Below, in pieces: positions 21,884-29,645 of a stretch of 64,000 bases of DNA. Origin of the DNA: Chlorops oryzae (taxonomy: Eukaryota; Arthropoda; Insecta; Diptera; Chloropidae); the NCBI GenBank assembly GCA_020466095.1, contig CM035807.1, positions 31,080,166-31,144,165 of the forward strand. The letters run 5' to 3'. The notes under the pieces are model-generated. The model saw only the letters and a list, made by a program, of their open reading frames with translations, searched no databases and had not been told where the DNA came from. Each line of letters starts with the position of its first letter. Position 1 is the stretch's first letter. A program made the position numbers and the translations under genes.

Positions 21884-22036
21884 GTCCAAGTGTCATCACT
21901 TGAGAGCAGTTTCAAACGAACACGGAAACCATTCTGCAATCTCTCAGTAGAAGACGCTGGAGCCTTTGTCCTAGCAAACTTTCCTCTTGAGAGTTTGAAA
22001 TTCCTACAATCCAGAATAAACGAAGAGACAATTTCT
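21884..22036 (+). other. possible internal exon (51 codons)
   Basis: Preceded by an acceptor-like AACCATTCAG and followed by a donor-like GTAAGAAT. The 153 bases between are open in the frame that starts VQVSSLESSFKRTRKPFCNL and continues SVEDAGAFVLANFPLESLKF with LQSRINEETIS. Composition is mixed and soluble-looking, unlike the repeat-driven frames elsewhere. The length is an exact multiple of three. The frame stays open past the donor site into a T-run-coded Phe stretch, and the opposite strand is open too, which weakens the case. I recognise no family. There is no neighbouring exon to support it. Confidence 0.2.
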
Positions 22037-22266
22037 GTAAGAATTTGCGAAACTCTTCCCGATGAGCTCAAAATGATTTTCTCTTCCATTCTCAATCGAT
22101 TTTTTTTTATTAATTTTTTTTGTTTGTTTTTTTTTTTTTTTGTTTTCCTTACTGATTCATTCAACTCCCTTTGTTGCTTGAAACCAGAATAATGCAACAA
22201 ACGTTGAGATACGTTGTCGTTGAACGCTGCTTAGACAATCTGGGTCACAATTTGCCATTGAACCGG

Positions 22267-22274
22267 TGACGTCA
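22267..22274. promoter_or_regulatory. CRE-type palindrome TGACGTCA
   Basis: Exact CREB/ATF consensus in a slightly GC-richer segment. A single 8-bp match in 64 kb is not rare enough to be sure of function, and no gene start is visible nearby. Confidence 0.25.
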
Positions 22275-22577
22275 CAAAGGCCAATGACCGAACGTACTCG
22301 AAGCAAAAGTATCAACACAGTAACAATAACAACGAAAGCCTAAGATGCACACAACATTTCTTACGAGGGTAGCTTTAAAACTTCAAGGAAACAATGGTGA
22401 TGTCAGTTAGGAGGTTAATCCTTAATATGAATTTTCTTGGCATTGCTGTACTACTTGCATTTTAAAAAAAGTGTGAGGCTAACAGTAAACCTAGGATTTC
22501 TTGAGATCAGACTTATAAAGTGATAATCATTAAATTAATGATTAATAAATTAATTAATTTTTTTCTTTTTGAGTTCA
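22275..22577. other. unassigned DNA
   Basis: AT-rich. Nothing recognised. Confidence 0.5.
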
Positions 22578-22737
22578 AACAAGTAAAGAAGTTTACATCG
22601 GCTAAGCCGATTGCACACATACCTTTTCCTCAGCCTGAAATATGTTAAAACATTACCTTAACAAAAATTCCTGCCGTTCCTAGCTTGGATATCTATTTAT
22701 ACCTTCTAAGACTCGAGATTATTATTAAGCACAAAAT

Positions 22738-23460
22738 TTTCGCGGATGGTGAGCATGGTCAAATTTTAACCGTTAGAGGACATTTTGTCTAGCTGCGAAA
22801 ACCTCAATTCAAAATAGTGAAAATAAAATTTTTGCGAATTTCGCGAATGGTGATCATGGTCAAGTTTTTACCGTTAGAGGACATTTTGTATAGCTGCGAA
22901 ATCCTCAATTCAAAATAGTGAAAATAAAATTTTTGCGAGTTTCGCGAATGGTGGTCATGGTCAAATTTTAACCGTTAGAGGACATTTTGTCTAGCTGCGA
23001 AATACTCAATTCAAAATAGTGAAAATAAATTTTTTGCGAATTTCGCGAATGGTGGTCATGGTCAAAATTTAACCGTAAGAGGACATTTTTTCTAGCTGCG
23101 AAAACCTCAATTCAAAATAGTGAAAATTAAATTTTTGCAAATTTCGCGAATGGTGGTCATGGTCAAAATTTAAACGTTAGAGGACATTTTGTCTAGCTGC
23201 GAAAACCTCAATTCAAAATAGTGAAAATAAAATTTTTGCGAATTTCGCGGATGGTGGTCTTGATCAAATTTTAACCCTTAGAGGACATTTTGTTTAACTG
23301 CGAAATACTCAATTCAAACTAGTGAAAATCAAATTTTCGCGAATTTCGCGGATGGTGGTCTTGATCAAATTTTAACCCTTAGAGGAAATTTAGTTTAGCT
23401 GCGAAATACTCACTTCAAAATAGTGAAAATCAAATTTTCGCGAATTTCGCGAAATGTGGT
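22738..23460 (+). repeat. ~100-bp minisatellite inside Helentron A2
   Basis: About seven to eight units with GCGAATGGTGGTCATGGTC, TTAGAGGACATTTTGTCTAG and CTGCGAAAACCTCAATTC. Many A2 units read 'ACCGTTAGAGG' where A1 reads 'ACCCTTAGAGG', so the two arrays have been homogenised separately. Confidence 0.9.
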
Positions 23461-23890
23461 CATGGTCAAAATTTATCCATAATGGACGACTTTATTTGGC
23501 GGCAAAATACACAATCAGAAGAAGCAAAAAAATAATTTTTGTATTCAGATATGAGAATAAGAGAAAGAGTGTTTTTTTCTATTGTGTAGGATGATGACCA
23601 TAGTTATAGCGATGTCGCAATTTTTTTTCAGCGAAAGCTTAAGTCTACATAGTAGCTGTACACAAACCCAATTTCAATAAGCTTGGATGTATAGTAAAAA
23701 AGTTATCCAGGAAAAACGTTAAAAATCGTGATTTTTGAAACTTCTGAACCACTCCCCACGACCCAAGAAGGGACTACGAAAAAAATTTGTATGCAGTTTT
23801 TCGGACATTTACCTGGTTGAAGTCCATGCCAAATTTCAATATGATATCTTTCATGGCTTAGGAGTAAATTACGAAAAACTAAAGTGTGAC

Positions 23891-23891
23891 C

Positions 23892-23955
<64 letters not shown>
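23891..23955 (+). repeat. (GACA)n microsatellite
   Basis: About 16 nearly perfect units. A second block lies at 24079-24147. Confidence 0.97.
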
Positions 23956-24078
23956 TGGCTAGATCGATTCCTCTTGTCACCCTGATCAAGAATATATATA
24001 TATGTCTATATCTACCGCGACTTCAATATGATATCTTTCATGGCTTAGGAGTAAATTACGAAAAACTAAAGTGTGACC

Positions 24079-24100
24079 GACAGACAGACAGACAGACAGA

Positions 24101-24147
<47 letters not shown>
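24079..24147 (+). repeat. (GACA)n microsatellite, duplicated block
   Basis: Part of the 187-bp tandem duplication at the 3' end of A2. One unit is altered to GAACA. Confidence 0.97.
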
Positions 24148-24498
24148 TGGCTAGATCGATTCCTCTTGTCACCCTGATCAAGAATATATATATATGTCTA
24201 TATCTACCGCGACTCCTTTGGTATGTTACATACACCGTGCCAAACTTAATATACCCTTTCCTTCGGAAAAGGTATAAAAATGATTACAAATTATTACACA
24301 TTTTTAGTATATGGGCATTTCCGCCTCCCAGTATTTTTTCGTACGTTCGCGACCACATTTTCCAACATTTTTCTTCTAGTTTTTTTTTTGTAATTAGATA
24401 GTATTTTAGTAACTTTAAATTTGGTGCCGAAGCTTAAGTTCTCTTAAGAATAGCAGTGAAAATACGGTCACGAACGTACCATATGTGGTTCATAATCA

Positions 24499-24534
24499 AT
24501 TAATGGCGGCGGCCACATTAACCTAACCTACCTA
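24499..24534 (+). mobile_element. 3' tail of a SINE (S2-like), truncated
   Basis: Only TTAATGGCGGCGGCCACATT and a CCTAACCTACCTA tail remain. The upstream part is absent. Confidence 0.55.
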
Positions 24535-24684
24535 TAGTCGAAATTCTCTACAACGAGCTCGTCTATAACGGATCTTATCAAGGCTTTGTCGCTACATTTT
24601 TACCTTTTTTGCTCTTTATAACGAATTCTATCTATAATGAATCTTTCCCGGTCCCTTAGAATTTGTTATAGAGAGTTTTAACTT
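24535..24684. mobile_element. pogo/Tigger-like MITE, ~150 bp, TA target
   Basis: The left end AGTCGAAATTCTCTACAACG pairs with the inverse of the right end, which reads AGTTAAAACTCTCTATAACA. TA lies on both sides (24533-24534 and 24685-24686). Internal TATAACGAAT and TATAATGAAT motifs are typical of Tc1/mariner elements of the pogo/Tigger group. No transposase. It sits directly after a SINE tail. Confidence 0.6.
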
Positions 24685-24876
24685 TAATCTCAATTTAATA
24701 GGGATTTTTGTTTGTTTGTTTGTTTATTTTTAAGATAATTTAGAGTTTTCATAAGACTTAAATGATACCGATTACTCAGGTATTTAAAAATTTTTATCCA
24801 AATCGAATGAATTATGTTCAAAACCTTCCAAACAACAAGATTAATTAGGGTTATCCCCTAAAATTGAAAATATTTC
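24685..24876. other. unassigned AT-rich spacer
   Basis: Contains a TTTG run near 24706. No other feature seen. Confidence 0.4.
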
Positions 24877-25019
24877 GGGTATTCACAAAGGCGTAGAAAA
24901 AACGTTGGAAAGTCGGAAAATCGGAAAAATGCGACTTCTTAAAAGTTTTTAAAACTTTTTTTTATATCTTTTACAACTTTTTAAGCAGTTAAAATTTTCC
25001 GATGCCTTTGTGAATACCC
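24877..25019. mobile_element. 143-bp MITE with GGGTATTCACAAAGGC ends
   Basis: GGGTATTCACAAAGGC at the left is exactly inverted at the right (GCCTTTGTGAATACCC, ending 25019), and pairing extends imperfectly further in. The interior is AAAAGTTTT-rich and palindromic. No target duplication is certain, so the superfamily is unassigned. Confidence 0.7.
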
Positions 25020-25312
25020 TTATTATAAAAACGGAAAAGTGTACAATTTTTCATACAAAATTTCTTTCATTCATTTTCAAGGCATTTGGATTTGCGAGTT
25101 TTCGAAGTGTTCAAGGCAAATACCCGATTAAGGGAAGCCCCTAATTATATTTTTAGGTATTGAAAGATTGCATGTTGAATAACGTAAATTGGTATTTACC
25201 AGGCCTGATTAACTCAGATTTTATGTCAAAAATTGGCTTTTTTTATTAAAACCCTTTTTTGAAAGCTTAAAGCCTTATACGTTCGACGAACGATGCTACT
25301 ACACAGGATCTT
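25020..25312. other. unassigned AT-rich DNA
   Basis: Nothing recognised. Confidence 0.4.
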
Positions 25313-25500
25313 CTTAAGCTGGGACCCCAATACCTGCATAAAAAGCACAATATGCGCCGATTTTAATCGTGCCAGATTGGCACAAATTTCAACACAATTA
25401 TTCATGCAATCACTTTTGAGACTCGCATTATCGTCGCATATTGTCAAAAAGAAATCGGGCGATCAAACTTGTGGGATATTCGGGGATCCCGGCTTCGAAG
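25313..25500. mobile_element. putative MITE, family G, copy 2
   Basis: The ends AAGCTGGGACCCCAATA (25316) and, inverted, AAGCCGGGATCCCCGAATA (25495) agree well. Internal CGCCGATTTTAATCG resembles copy 1 at 13661. No clear target duplication. Confidence 0.5.
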
Positions 25501-26359
25501 TACTTTCACTAAATAATATGCAAAACAAGCTTTTTTTCTCAAATACTCGAACATTTCAATCATCCCTCGTATTAAAGTGAATGCATAAATCGATGTATCG
25601 CTGTTGTAAAAGTTGCTGTCTTTGGTTTGTTTGGCTTAATAACTCGTTCACATTACATTGTCGGCGCATCTTGGAGTCTTCCCGTCCAGTGTCTTATGGG
25701 TAGACAGTCGTAATGTTTGTCTCTGGTTTTGCCTCCTTTTTGTTTTTTGTTTTTTCGCTTTTTTTTTCCATTTTGGTCTTGTGTTGTGTTCAATTTGATC
25801 TCCTCTCAAAGTTTGCTCGTTTCTACGCTTATCTGACCATCTTTGGATGCGATGGAAACCTGAAAAGTGTGAAGTGATTCGCGCTATCGAGTATACAGAT
25901 GCGGAAAGTCTTCAGAGCGTTTAAGTCAGGCTGCCTCATTCGCTAGTCAATGCGCCTGACTCTTCGGCGAAACAACGATGACTTGAAGTCAGCTGTTGTT
26001 GTTGTTGCTGTTGCTGTTGCTGTTGGTGTTTACGTGGCCTGTGTATTCTTCTTCGGTTGATGGGAGTTATTTGATGGACACAAAGAGATGCATTTTGCCC
26101 ATGGGCCATGGCATTCGTTGATTGAGATCGGGTTTATTGGGCTTTTATTGTTCGCAGATTTTTGTTGTATAGATTTTTCAATTAGAATGTTTACGTTTGA
26201 TGGGAAAATTTGTTTGTTGAGGTTTTTGTTTTTAATTTCAATTGAATATATTTTAACCAAACTTATTTTTTAGCTAATAATTATTCTTATCAGTTCTTCA
26301 ATTAATGTTCGAAATTCTCTTATTGCATATATTACCTTAGTAGACACGTTAATTTATAA
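25501..26359. other. unassigned DNA upstream of the tRNA-Phe locus
   Basis: Includes a GTT/GCT run (25993-26030). The last ~23 bases (TTAGTAGACACGTTAA) are shared, in diverged form, with the DNA just upstream of the two intact tRNA genes. Confidence 0.45.
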
Positions 26360-26438
26360 GCCGAAATAGCTCAGTTGGGAGAGCGTTAGACTGAAGATCT
26401 AAAGGTCCCCGGTTCATTTATCCCTTGAGGTTTCGGCA
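26360..26438 (+). pseudogene. tRNA-Phe(GAA) pseudogene with a wrecked T arm
   Basis: The acceptor stem, D arm, anticodon arm (GAA at 26393-26395) and variable loop are identical to the intact copies at 28348 and 29117. The T arm is not: after CCCCGG the sequence reads TTCATTTATCCCTTGAGG instead of TTCAATCCCGGG. This makes the gene 79 rather than 73 bases long and leaves the T stem unable to pair. The same change breaks the B box needed for TFIIIC binding. The 3' acceptor strand TTTCGGC is kept. A T6 run follows at 26451. The first ~55 bases are unchanged, so the damage is probably recent, or a single replacement event rather than slow decay. Confidence 0.85.
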
Positions 26439-26450
26439 GTATCTAAGCTA

Positions 26451-26456
26451 TTTTTT
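26451..26456 (+). terminator. Pol III T-run after the tRNA pseudogene
   Basis: T6 lies 12 bases past the gene end, in the position used by the intact copies. Confidence 0.5.
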
Positions 26457-26571
26457 CTTTCTTTAAGGTGATAGCATTTTAAATTATTATTTTTTTATAT
26501 TACAAATTTTGGATGTTATTTAAAAATGTGTGAAATGAACGGAGAGATGTATTTTCTAGGAACTTAAAAAA
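26457..26571. repeat. duplicated tRNA 3' flank, copy 1
   Basis: Shares GATTATTxTTTTTxATA-type sequence, AATGTGTGAAATGAA, GATGTATTTTC and AGGAAC with the flank of the tRNA at 28348 (28440-28530). The tRNA genes were therefore copied as part of a longer unit. Confidence 0.7.
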
Positions 26572-27205
26572 AAACAAGTAAGAAAGCTAAAAGTTGTTCA
26601 ACCTCGACATTTGAAATACGCACGTCCCGATTTATTGAAGCAAATCTATGATTACGTAAAAACTCCAATTGTTGTGGCGTGGCAGTTGGGCGGGCCTATA
26701 TAAATTTTTTCCATACACCTTTCATTCGGCACTTCGGTCAACCTATGTTGCGAATTTGAATTGCCGTTCCTACTTTGTTTTGTTTGTTTTTTCATTTTCT
26801 TCTTCAAGTTACGATAAACCCTAATTTGTGGGCTGTTGACTCGTGGAGGCACTTGGGCGCGACCATTTTTCCAGGATATATCCTTTTTCGTAGTTTACCA
26901 GCACGAAAATATCAATGAAATGTGTTGAGTGGTTCGCAAATTACACGCATTTTACTGAAAACACACTATATTAATTTGTGGAATGGCAGTGGCGGCTGTC
27001 TCCCATTTTTTTTGGATCATACTCGGATCCCGATATACCTGTGTCCAAATTTCGACTTGGTTGGTCTAGCCGTTTTCGGAGGAACAAAGAGATTGCCAGG
27101 CAGCATCGTGAAGACGGGTATGGGACATTCTAAATCGATTCAGTTTTTGATCTGATCATCTATAATTTTTCTATATCTCCGGAGCTTAGTTCTCCCTGTT
27201 ACAAG
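26572..27205 (+). mobile_element. DINE-1/Helentron-like element, family C, 3' end missing
   Basis: Begins ACAAGTAAGAAAGCTAAAAG, the 5' start shared with families A and B. Near the other end it has GACATTCTAAATCGATTCAG, TGATCTGATCATCTATA and CTCCCTGTTACAAGATTCG, the same order as in A and as in Drosophila DINE-1. The terminal hairpin is absent. The element stops where reverse-oriented B3 begins, so B3 probably landed in it or replaced its end. The frame at 26922-27155 inside it is incidental. Confidence 0.6.
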
Positions 27206-27209
27206 ATTC

Positions 27210-27562
27210 GCACACACACACGAACAAGTTCGAGGATGGACCCGATCGGACCATTTTTAGGGGTACCTCCAGAACTAAGGTCTGCCATAAAAAACCCAAA
27301 ACTGCCTCAAAATCGGAAATTTTTCGAAATATTTTAATGAAACTTAAATTTGAGCGTATATTTAAGCCTCCGTTATATTAAACAAAAATTGGAAAATGGG
27401 CGTGGCAAACGGGCAGTTTTCATAAAGAAATTTAACAAAAGACGTTATATGGGGCCCGTAATGGCCTTAAACACCTCTTGATATTAAAAATAATTTGAAC
27501 ATGTGTGTCTGTGTCGGGTATTTTATTGTCAGGCTCGCCTGACTATAACACCCTTACTTGTT
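27210..27562 (-). mobile_element. Helentron family B fragment (B3), reverse
   Basis: Going leftwards from 27562, read on the minus strand: ACAAGTAAGGGTGTTATAGT, the perfect palindrome GTCAGGC-GA-GCCTGAC, AATAAAATACCCGACACAG, the GGGGCCCCATA-type segment, GCCACGCCCATTTTCCAATT, GGTACCCC and CGATCGGGTCCATCCTCGAA. Compared with the complete copy at 55528, one of the two internal ~280-bp repeats is missing. Confidence 0.85.
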
Positions 27563-27881
27563 TTTTTTTAAATTTGAAATTTTATTTATAATAAACAATT
27601 TTATTTATTCAAAGTTATTTATTTCTTATTTTTATTAAATAGAAGCTAGATTTTTCACAGTCTGACTTATTCCAAACACTTCCATCTGTGTCAGTATATA
27701 TTTGTGCTGCACTTAGTTGAAAGGCCCTACATATGACAGGTTTTGATGATAGGTAAGGGATGATTCTTTACTGGCGACTTTGAAATAATGATGAGATGAA
27801 ATATTAGGAAGTGAAAGTGCCAAATTCAACCTTTTGTCTTTCGGAAGATTGAAAAAGCACCTAATGAAACAAAGCAAAAAA
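27563..27881. other. unassigned spacer between divergent B Helentron ends
   Basis: AT-rich, no gene. It lies between the 5' ends of B3 (reverse) and B4 (forward), which point away from each other. Confidence 0.5.
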
Positions 27882-27930
27882 AACAAGTAAGGGTGCTATA
27901 GTCAGGCGAGCCTAACAATAGAATACCCGA
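27882..27930 (+). mobile_element. 5' end fragment of Helentron family B (B4)
   Basis: ACAAGTAAGGGTGCTATAGT, the palindrome with one changed base (GTCAGGC-GA-GCCTAAC), then AATAGAATACCCGACA. It breaks off after ~48 bp, like B1. Confidence 0.75.
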
Positions 27931-27956
27931 CATTTCAATGTATGTTAAATACAGAG

Positions 27957-28087
27957 TGTTCAAAACTCGCATGTTAGGGGCACACTACATAAAGACATAC
28001 AATCACAAACACAAGAAAACCTCCTTGGTATCACATTGGGCCGATTAACGGCCTAAGTGGCAGCCACTTCAACCTACCTACCTACCT
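27957..28087 (+). mobile_element. SINE family S1, 5'-truncated
   Basis: Starts in the middle of the element (TCGCATGTTAGGGGCACACT) and runs through GGTATCACATTGGGCCG, GGCAGCCACTTCAACC and a CTAC-repeat tail. The tRNA-like head with the Pol III promoter is gone, as expected for an incomplete reverse transcript. Confidence 0.8.
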
Positions 28088-28347
28088 AAGGTTCCCAGAT
28101 ATTTGACCCTTTGGTTTTTTTTTTTTAGAGAGAAATCAAATTTTAATTATTTAATTTTAAAACACCCAGGTTGACTTTCTCATGAAATTGCCCCTATGAT
28201 TTCCGTAATGCAACCCATTTAGCAGCGCACCGCTGGGTGGAGTAGAATTCGGGCCTATAGAGGAATTTCTGCGCTGTAGGGAGCCGTAGATAAGAATTTC
28301 AGATCTCTAACTGCGAGTTCTGCCTTAATAAACACGTTTTGAAATAA

Positions 28348-28420
28348 GCCGAAATAGCTCAGTTGGGAGAGCGTTAGACTGAAGATCTAAAGGTCCCCGG
28401 TTCAATCCCGGGTTTCGGCA
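28348..28420 (+). tRNA. tRNA-Phe (anticodon GAA), intact
   Basis: Brings phenylalanine to UUC and UUU codons in cytosolic translation. It is 73 bases including the discriminator A, without an intron. The acceptor stem GCCGAAA pairs with TTTCGGC. The D arm, the anticodon arm TTAGA-CTGAAGA-TCTAA (GAA at 28381-28383), a 5-base variable loop and the T arm CCCGG-TTCAATC-CCGGG are all perfectly paired. The A box TAGCTCAGTTGG and B box GGTTCAATCC are inside the gene, and T8 follows at 28432, so it should be transcribed by RNA polymerase III. About 24 upstream and 110 downstream bases are shared with other copies in the locus. CCA is not encoded, as usual in eukaryotes. Confidence 0.98.
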
Positions 28421-28431
28421 GTATCTAAGAA

Positions 28432-28439
28432 TTTTTTTT
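28432..28439 (+). terminator. Pol III terminator, T8
   Basis: Run of eight T starting 12 bases after the tRNA-Phe end. Confidence 0.85.
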
Positions 28440-28530
28440 GGTAATAAAATTACTTTGGATTATTTTTTTTTATACTACACATTTTGGAAATGTGTGAAAT
28501 GAATGGATTGATGTATTTTCAAGGAACATT
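28440..28530. repeat. duplicated tRNA 3' flank, copy 2
   Basis: Counterpart of 26457-26571, sharing AAATGTGTGAAATGAA and TGATGTATTTTC. Confidence 0.7.
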
Positions 28531-28553
28531 TAAAAAACGATGGTCTCAACGTA

Positions 28554-28797
28554 TAGGTAGGTAGTTAGGTTGAAAGGGCTGCCACTAAGGCCGTTAAACG
28601 GCCCCAATGTGATACCAAGGAGGTTTTCTTGTGTTTGTGTGAGTGTATTTGTGTTATTATATAAATAGTTTGCCCCTGACATGCGATTTTTTGAAGAACT
28701 TGGAACATTACACTCCGTTTCGCCTGTGCCGGCAATCGAACCTTGGACCCCGGGATCAAGAGCATAGCACGCATCCCCTACGCTATCCCAGAGCCAC
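28554..28797 (-). mobile_element. SINE family S1, near full length, reverse
   Basis: Minus-strand start at GTGGCTCTGGGATAGCGTAG (28797), then an imperfect B box, GGTTCGATTGCC, where copy 1381 has GGTTCGATTCCC. The middle and GGTATCACATTGGGGCCG follow, ending in CAACCTAACTACCTACCTA. Substitutions show it is older than the copy at 1381. It lies between two tRNA-Phe genes and points against them. Confidence 0.85.
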
Positions 28798-29116
28798 CCT
28801 TTAAGTAAAAGCAATGAAAGTTTTTGGGGATATATAAGATAGAGACGAAGGTCTAATGGAGACAAATTGATAAATGTCAAATCAAGCGCATAGCGACTCA
28901 GCACAAACTGAGGGCTGATATTCCTCGCAGGCCCATAGACAGAAATTCCTTGGCCCCTACAGATATATTTATTGGGCCTAGAAAGAAAATTCAGGATTTG
29001 GGAGAGGAATATCGCTACTGTAGAGAAGAATATATAAATATCGCCCGTAGAGGGTAATTTTTGGACCGTAGATCTCAAACTGCAATTTGTGCCTTAATAG
29101 ACACGTCTTGAGATAT

Positions 29117-29189
29117 GCCGAAATAGCTCAGTTGGGAGAGCGTTAGACTGAAGATCTAAAGGTCCCCGGTTCAATACCGGGTTTCGGCA
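29117..29189 (+). tRNA. tRNA-Phe (anticodon GAA), intact
   Basis: Second functional-looking phenylalanine tRNA, 73 bases, same strand. It differs from the copy at 28348 by one base: the last T-loop position is A instead of C (TTCAATA). All stems pair. The anticodon GAA is at 29150-29152. The B box reads GGTTCAATACC, which keeps the invariant GGTTC core. The T-run behind it is only T4 (29203-29206), enough for termination but weaker than at the first gene. The upstream flank (TTAATAGACACGTCTTGA) matches that of the first gene, showing local duplication. The T-loop change suggests slightly relaxed selection or a neutral variant. Confidence 0.97.
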
Positions 29190-29202
29190 ATATCCTAAAC
29201 TC

Positions 29203-29206
29203 TTTT
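29203..29206 (+). terminator. Pol III terminator, T4
   Basis: Minimal T4 run 14 bases past the tRNA end. A T9-10 run at about 29227 could back it up. Confidence 0.6.
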
Positions 29207-29645
29207 GGCGATAAACTTCTTTGAAGTTTTTTTTTACTTTTTATATTTTTTTAATATGGTATTGGTTATTCTTCCAATACTTTGTTTAAGTTTAGGGTAA
29301 AAACTATGGCCGCTTTAGAGGAATTTCCGTCCCGTATAGAGAAATTTCGATTTTAGAGCGGAAAAGTGTAGAATATCAATCCCCTTGAGAGAAATTTCTG
29401 AACTTTAATGACGAAGTTCACTACCGTAGAGAAGAATATCAATCCGGTAGCGAGGAGTACAAGTACCGAAAGAAGGAATATAAAGGAAAATAAAAAAGAC
29501 TTTAAGACAATAATTTCATTACCATGGAGTAAAAAATCAGTCCTGCGGAGAGGTATTTGGGTCAATAGAGAAGAACTTCGGTACCGTAAAGAAGCATTTC
29601 AAGCATATAAGGAGGAAACTCACTTCAGTGGCGAAAAATATGAGT

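Larger units (their letters stand above)
22578..24278 (+). mobile_element. DINE-1/Helentron-like element, family A, copy A2
   Basis: Longer sister of A1 with the same order of parts. The 5' end ACAAGTAAAGAAGTTTACATC carries the perfect palindrome ATCGGC-TAA-GCCGAT. Then come seven to eight ~100-bp units, the conserved middle, a GACA tract and the GGCTAGATCGATTCCTCTTG segment. That last part, with its GACA tract, is duplicated in tandem with a period of 187 bp (starts 23835 and 24022). The element ends in a hairpin, TATACCCTTTCC-TTC-GGAAAAGGTATA, with one mismatch, then AAAAA. No protein-coding capacity; the frames across the GACA tract are artefacts. Confidence 0.8.
28245..29645 (+). repeat. 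degenerate ~15-20 bp repeat field around the tRNA-Phe genes
   Basis: Many loose copies of a CCGTAGAGAAGAATTTC-like motif, for instance TAGAGGAATTTC (28258, 29317), GTAGATAAGAATTTC (28286), TGTAGAGAAGAATAT (29019), CCGTAGAGAAGAATATC (29424) and CCGTAAAGAAGCATTTC (29583). Spacing is irregular. The field is broken by two tRNA genes and a SINE. The frame at 29408-29674 is only this repeat in translation. Confidence 0.6.

Noticed and set aside
23735..24401. Frames with Thr-Asp-Arg-Gln repeats
   Set aside because: They are direct translations of the GACA tract inside Helentron A2.
26360..26438. Functional tRNA-Phe
   Set aside because: The T stem cannot pair and the B box is disrupted, so it is called a pseudogene.
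28530..29078. 182-codon minus-strand frame
   Set aside because: It is made of SINE and spacer sequence between tRNA genes, with no protein features.
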